The translations under genes were made by a program, and so were the position numbers. Shown here piece after piece: positions 4,828 to 7,176 of a stretch of 7,176 bases of DNA. The notes beneath the pieces are model-generated. The model ran no database searches. It was not told the origin of the DNA and saw nothing but the letters and a program-made list of their open reading frames with translations. Within the stretch, counting starts at the first letter, position 1. The number at the start of each line of letters is the position of its first letter. Source of the DNA: Spirochaetota bacterium (GTDB taxonomy: Bacteria; Spirochaetota; JAGLSM01); NCBI GenBank assembly GCA_023135745.1, contig JAGLSM010000101.1, positions 1 through 7,176 of the forward strand. Reading direction: 5' to 3'.

Positions 4828-6531
4828 CTATTCTTCAACCATCCAGGTTCGAAGTACCTGAGCAACATCTTCAGGACGTTCTCTTGCCATATTGATTGCG
4901 TTCTCCTGCATTTCCATTCGAGCTTTTTCTTCAAGTGACAGCTCAACTTCAACGCCTTCATCTTCAGCTGCTCTTAGAGCCTGCTCCCTCATACGCTGCT
5001 GCTGCAGAGCCAGCTCTTCTTCTCTTATCCTTTTTCTTCTGGCAATTTCCTTTGAAATAACCCTGTACATAAGTGTACCCATAAAAAGGATAAAAAGGGC
5101 GGCTACAGCAGCTATGAGTGTCTTGCGGATTCTTTCTTTACTGCGGATTTCATCATCCTCAATCTCAAACTGTTTCGTTCGGTCAAATGGAAGGTGTTTG
5201 ACAACAACCTGAAAACCTTTGCCGGCATCATAGGCAATCGCGCCTTTTATAATATCTTCAATCTTTTTGATTGATTCAGCCTTGACAGGTGTATATTTTC
5301 GCAATATTGAGCCTTGCTGTGTTATTCTCAGATTCCCGTCCTTATCATACAGCTTTTTCCAGGTACCGTCAAGCCATGCTGAAACGGAGATCTTTTTAAC
5401 CACTACCGGAGCCTTTTTAACTTTGGTCTTTTGGGTTGAATGCTTTGTATTTACGATTTTTTCATTTTTATTGTAGTGAGAAAAACGGTTGATTTTACTC
5501 TTAAGTCCCGGAGGAATATTATTCTGTGTGCCTGCAGGACCTTCCGGTATGTATGTAGGACCCTTAAAATTTTCTTTTACTGTCTTCATACTGGTTGTCG
5601 AACGAAGAACAACCTTGCCGTCATAGTAAGGAGTTTCCGGATCATCCTTGAGCATAACTATCGGTATAATCTCGTCCTTGCTGACCATCTTCTGATCGAA
5701 GTCAAGTTCCATTCTCACAGTAAGGTCAAACCTGTCATCACCAAGAACCTGTTTGAGCTGTTTACGCAGCTGATACTCCATTTTTATACGCAGCTCTTCG
5801 GTTATTTTATTTTCAGCCTTTGCCCTTTTCAGATAGTTCGTTTTCTGGTCGTCTGAAAAATCTGAAATAATAGTACCGGTATTATCAGTGACTACAATGT
5901 TTTCGGCAAGAAGCCTGTCAATACCGTTAGCAACAAGACTGATTATACCCTTTATCTTTTTCTTGTTTTTATAGATATCAGAAAACGGTTTTTTAATAAT
6001 TGTAACCGAGGCTTTCCATGGCTGTGTCTTGCTGATGTAAAGGGATGATTCCGGCATTGAAACGGTTAATTTAACATCTTCAATGTCTTCAAGCATCCTT
6101 AAATGCCTGATCATTGCACCGATAATTGCCCGTCTTTTCATTACATTACGTTCAAAGTCGGTAGTTGTCCACTTCTCGGTATCAAAGAGTTCCCATCCTT
6201 TGATTCCGGTGGGCAGCAGGCTGTCCTGTCCAAGACGCATACGCAGAGTTGCTCCGAGTTTTTCATCACGGACAAGAACAAATCGGTCATCCTTTGTTGT
6301 AAACTTTGATCCGTATTCCTGCAGTTTTTTTGTGATTTTCGCGTAATCGCTTACCGTAAGAGGTCTCTTGAATAGATAAACCATCGAACGCTGTGATGAT
6401 GTGGAAACCGCAAATAACAAAATAATCACAAATAAAGCAAGTACACCGCCCGCAATTATCTTTTGCTTTTTATTGAGCTTCCCGAATATAGATTTAATCT
6501 GATTAAAAATTTTTTGAATGGTCTCATTCAT
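4828..6531 (-). CDS. fliF: Flagellar MS-ring protein FliF
   Basis: FliF multimerises into the MS ring in the inner membrane, the platform for the rod, the C-ring and the export gate. The 567-residue protein has a first membrane helix at about 25-43 (IIAGGVLALFVIILLFAVS) and a second at about 470-490 (TLIAAVAALFILFMGTLMY), with a large periplasmic part between. That part contains ring-building motifs such as WTTTDFERNVMKRRAIIGAM (121-140) and VKLTVSMPESSLY (153-165). The cytoplasmic tail ends in NAINMARERPEDVAQVLRTW (544-563), the FliG-binding helix pattern. The periplasmic loop has a Lys-rich segment at about 343-380, where many other FliF proteins have an NYEVS-like motif. ATG at 6531 has a strong GGGAGGG, and fliE ends 36 nt upstream. 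Overall length and domain order are normal for the family. Confidence 0.97.
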   Translation of the reverse strand: MNETIQKIFNQIKSIFGKLNKKQKIIAGGVLALFVIILLFAVSTSSQRSMVYLFKRPLTVSDYAKITKKLQEYGSKFTTKDDRFVLVRDEKLGATLRMRLGQDSLLPTGIKGWELFDTEKWTTTDFERNVMKRRAIIGAMIRHLRMLEDIEDVKLTVSMPESSLYISKTQPWKASVTIIKKPFSDIYKNKKKIKGIISLVANGIDRLLAENIVVTDNTGTIISDFSDDQKTNYLKRAKAENKITEELRIKMEYQLRKQLKQVLGDDRFDLTVRMELDFDQKMVSKDEIIPIVMLKDDPETPYYDGKVVLRSTTSMKTVKENFKGPTYIPEGPAGTQNNIPPGLKSKINRFSHYNKNEKIVNTKHSTQKTKVKKAPVVVKKISVSAWLDGTWKKLYDKDGNLRITQQGSILRKYTPVKAESIKKIEDIIKGAIAYDAGKGFQVVVKHLPFDRTKQFEIEDDEIRSKERIRKTLIAAVAALFILFMGTLMYRVISKEIARRKRIREEELALQQQRMREQALRAAEDEGVEVELSLEEKARMEMQENAINMARERPEDVAQVLRTWMVEE

Positions 6532-6536
6532 AGCTT

Positions 6537-6548
6537 CCCTCCCAAGAA
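6537..6548 (-). promoter_or_regulatory. Ribosome binding site of fliF with shared TTCTTGGGAGG leader
   Basis: Minus-strand sequence TTCTTGGGAGGG, five bases before the fliF ATG. The 12 bases are identical to those before fliI, and both copies are preceded by CGGCA a few bases further upstream. Confidence 0.7.
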
Positions 6549-6567
6549 CTATGCCGCCTGTTTAAAA

Positions 6568-6897
6568 CTAACGCAAGTTTGTAATTTCTTTATATGCCCT
6601 TAATACTCTATCTGTTATGGATTTTGTAAGTGCAAGAGCCATTTCAGCCTTCTGAGCCGCAATCATAACTGAATGTATAGAAACACTTTCCGGTTTTGTA
6701 ATCATCTTTTTTGTGAGGTCATTCGACTGCATTTGAAGATCATTAACCTTTCCAAGAGCTCCTGAAAAGAGTTCTGAAAAAGATTTTACAGCAGCATCAG
6801 GGTTTTCCTGAGTCTTTCTAAATCTGAAATGCTTTTTATCCGTAGCATTAAGTCCGACCTTGTGACCAACAACTTCATCTAATCCGTATAGTTTCAT
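6568..6897 (-). CDS. fliE: Flagellar hook-basal body protein FliE
   Basis: FliE joins the MS ring and export gate to the proximal rod and is among the first exported substrates. The 109-residue length is typical. The C-terminal two-thirds match the family closely: SFSELFSGALGKVNDLQMQS (39-58), SVSIHSVMIAAQKAEMALAL (71-90), and AYKEITNLR at the end (101-109). The N-terminal 35 residues are variable and basic, as usual for FliE. There is no Sec signal, which fits export through the flagellar type III system. The ATG lies 5 nt after the flgC stop, with GGCAGG from the end of flgC as its ribosome binding site, so it is probably co-translated with flgC. Confidence 0.95.
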   Translation of the reverse strand: MKLYGLDEVVGHKVGLNATDKKHFRFRKTQENPDAAVKSFSELFSGALGKVNDLQMQSNDLTKKMITKPESVSIHSVMIAAQKAEMALALTKSITDRVLRAYKEITNLR

Positions 6898-6902
6898 TAT
6901 AA

Positions 6903-7176
6903 TTACCTGCCAATCTCTAGAGCTTTATTGAACATCTGTTTTGTACCCTGTATCATTGTAATATTTGCCTCGTAACTCCTCGTTGCGGAAATAAGATCAA
7001 CCATTTCCTCAACAACATTAACGTTCGGCATTTGTACATAACCCTTTTTATCACCGAATTTTATAGCATCAGGATGAGATGGATCGTATTTAAGACGCGG
7101 TTTACGGTTATCCTTTGCTACTTTTACAACATTGACACCTTCTCCGATTCCGGTCTTAAGACGATTCGGAAGAATT
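6903..7176 (-). CDS. flgC: Flagellar basal-body rod protein FlgC (3' part)
   Basis: Only the last 90 complete codons are in the window; the 5' part lies beyond base 7176. FlgC is a proximal rod subunit assembled with FlgB and FlgF in the periplasm after type III export. The visible part has the family hallmarks PRLKYDPSHPDA, KGYVQMPNVNVVEEMVDLI, and the C-terminal SATRSYEANITMIQGTKQMF followed by NKALEIGR and TAA. These are the conserved C-terminal coiled-coil residues of rod/hook axial proteins, with spacing specific to FlgC. fliE follows after 5 nt. In spirochetes flgB usually precedes it. Confidence 0.96.
   Translation of the reverse strand, partial: ILPNRLKTGIGEGVNVVKVAKDNRKPRLKYDPSHPDAIKFGDKKGYVQMPNVNVVEEMVDLISATRSYEANITMIQGTKQMFNKALEIGR

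Noticed and set aside
4892..5212. Plus-strand Ser-rich open frame opposite the fliF tail
   Set aside because: The Ser-rich composition is the mirror of the Glu/Arg-rich cytoplasmic tail of FliF; there is no ribosome site or family match.
5440..5856. Plus-strand open frame of about 138 codons opposite fliF
   Set aside because: It is antisense to the conserved periplasmic part of FliF and shows no domain I recognise.

Overview
This window is a stretch of a spirochete-type flagellar operon. All genes are on the minus strand, so transcription runs from high to low coordinates. In that direction they are flgC (3' part, cut by the window edge), fliE, fliF, fliG, fliH, fliI, fliJ, a small lytic transglycosylase gene, and the first 38 codons of a membrane-anchored protein that best fits FlbB. 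This is the classic spirochete order flgB-flgC-fliE-fliF-fliG-fliH-fliI-fliJ-flbB. The FliG protein is of the type I associate with spirochete FliG2 (for example LTGRQKSAIFLVSLG near the start and EDELVV at the end). I therefore place the organism in the Spirochaetota, probably a treponeme- or Spirochaeta-like lineage with AT-rich to moderate base composition. The genus cannot be fixed from the sequence alone.

Layout by function: 6568-7176 encodes rod proteins (FlgC, and the rod/MS-ring junction protein FliE). 4828-6531 encodes the MS-ring protein FliF. 3653-4741 encodes the rotor/switch protein FliG. 737-3660 encodes the soluble export-ATPase complex FliH-FliI-FliJ. 124-726 encodes a Slt-type peptidoglycan lyase that would open the wall for the growing rod. 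1-114 is the start of a probable flagellar collar protein. Together they build the membrane base, the rotor, the rod adaptor, the export energiser and the passage through the cell wall.

Genes are tightly packed: fliI/fliJ share 4 nt, fliG/fliH overlap by 8 nt (17 nt with the alternative start), and most other gaps are 5-39 nt. The only larger gap is 86 nt between fliF and fliG, which holds a good candidate sigma70-type promoter. Three genes (fliF, fliG, fliI) share a TCTTGGGAGG leader. There is no stretch over 300 bases without a gene, and I see no RNA genes, mobile elements, CRISPR arrays or plus-strand genes.

I do not see a wholly new system here; most of the window is canonical. The points most worth a second look are the lytic transglycosylase without a Sec signal peptide, with an Asn/Lys linker containing a run of nine A's; a long acidic N-terminal extension on FliI; an Ala/Gly/His-rich N-terminal extension on FliG; the internal promoter; and two probable TTG start codons.
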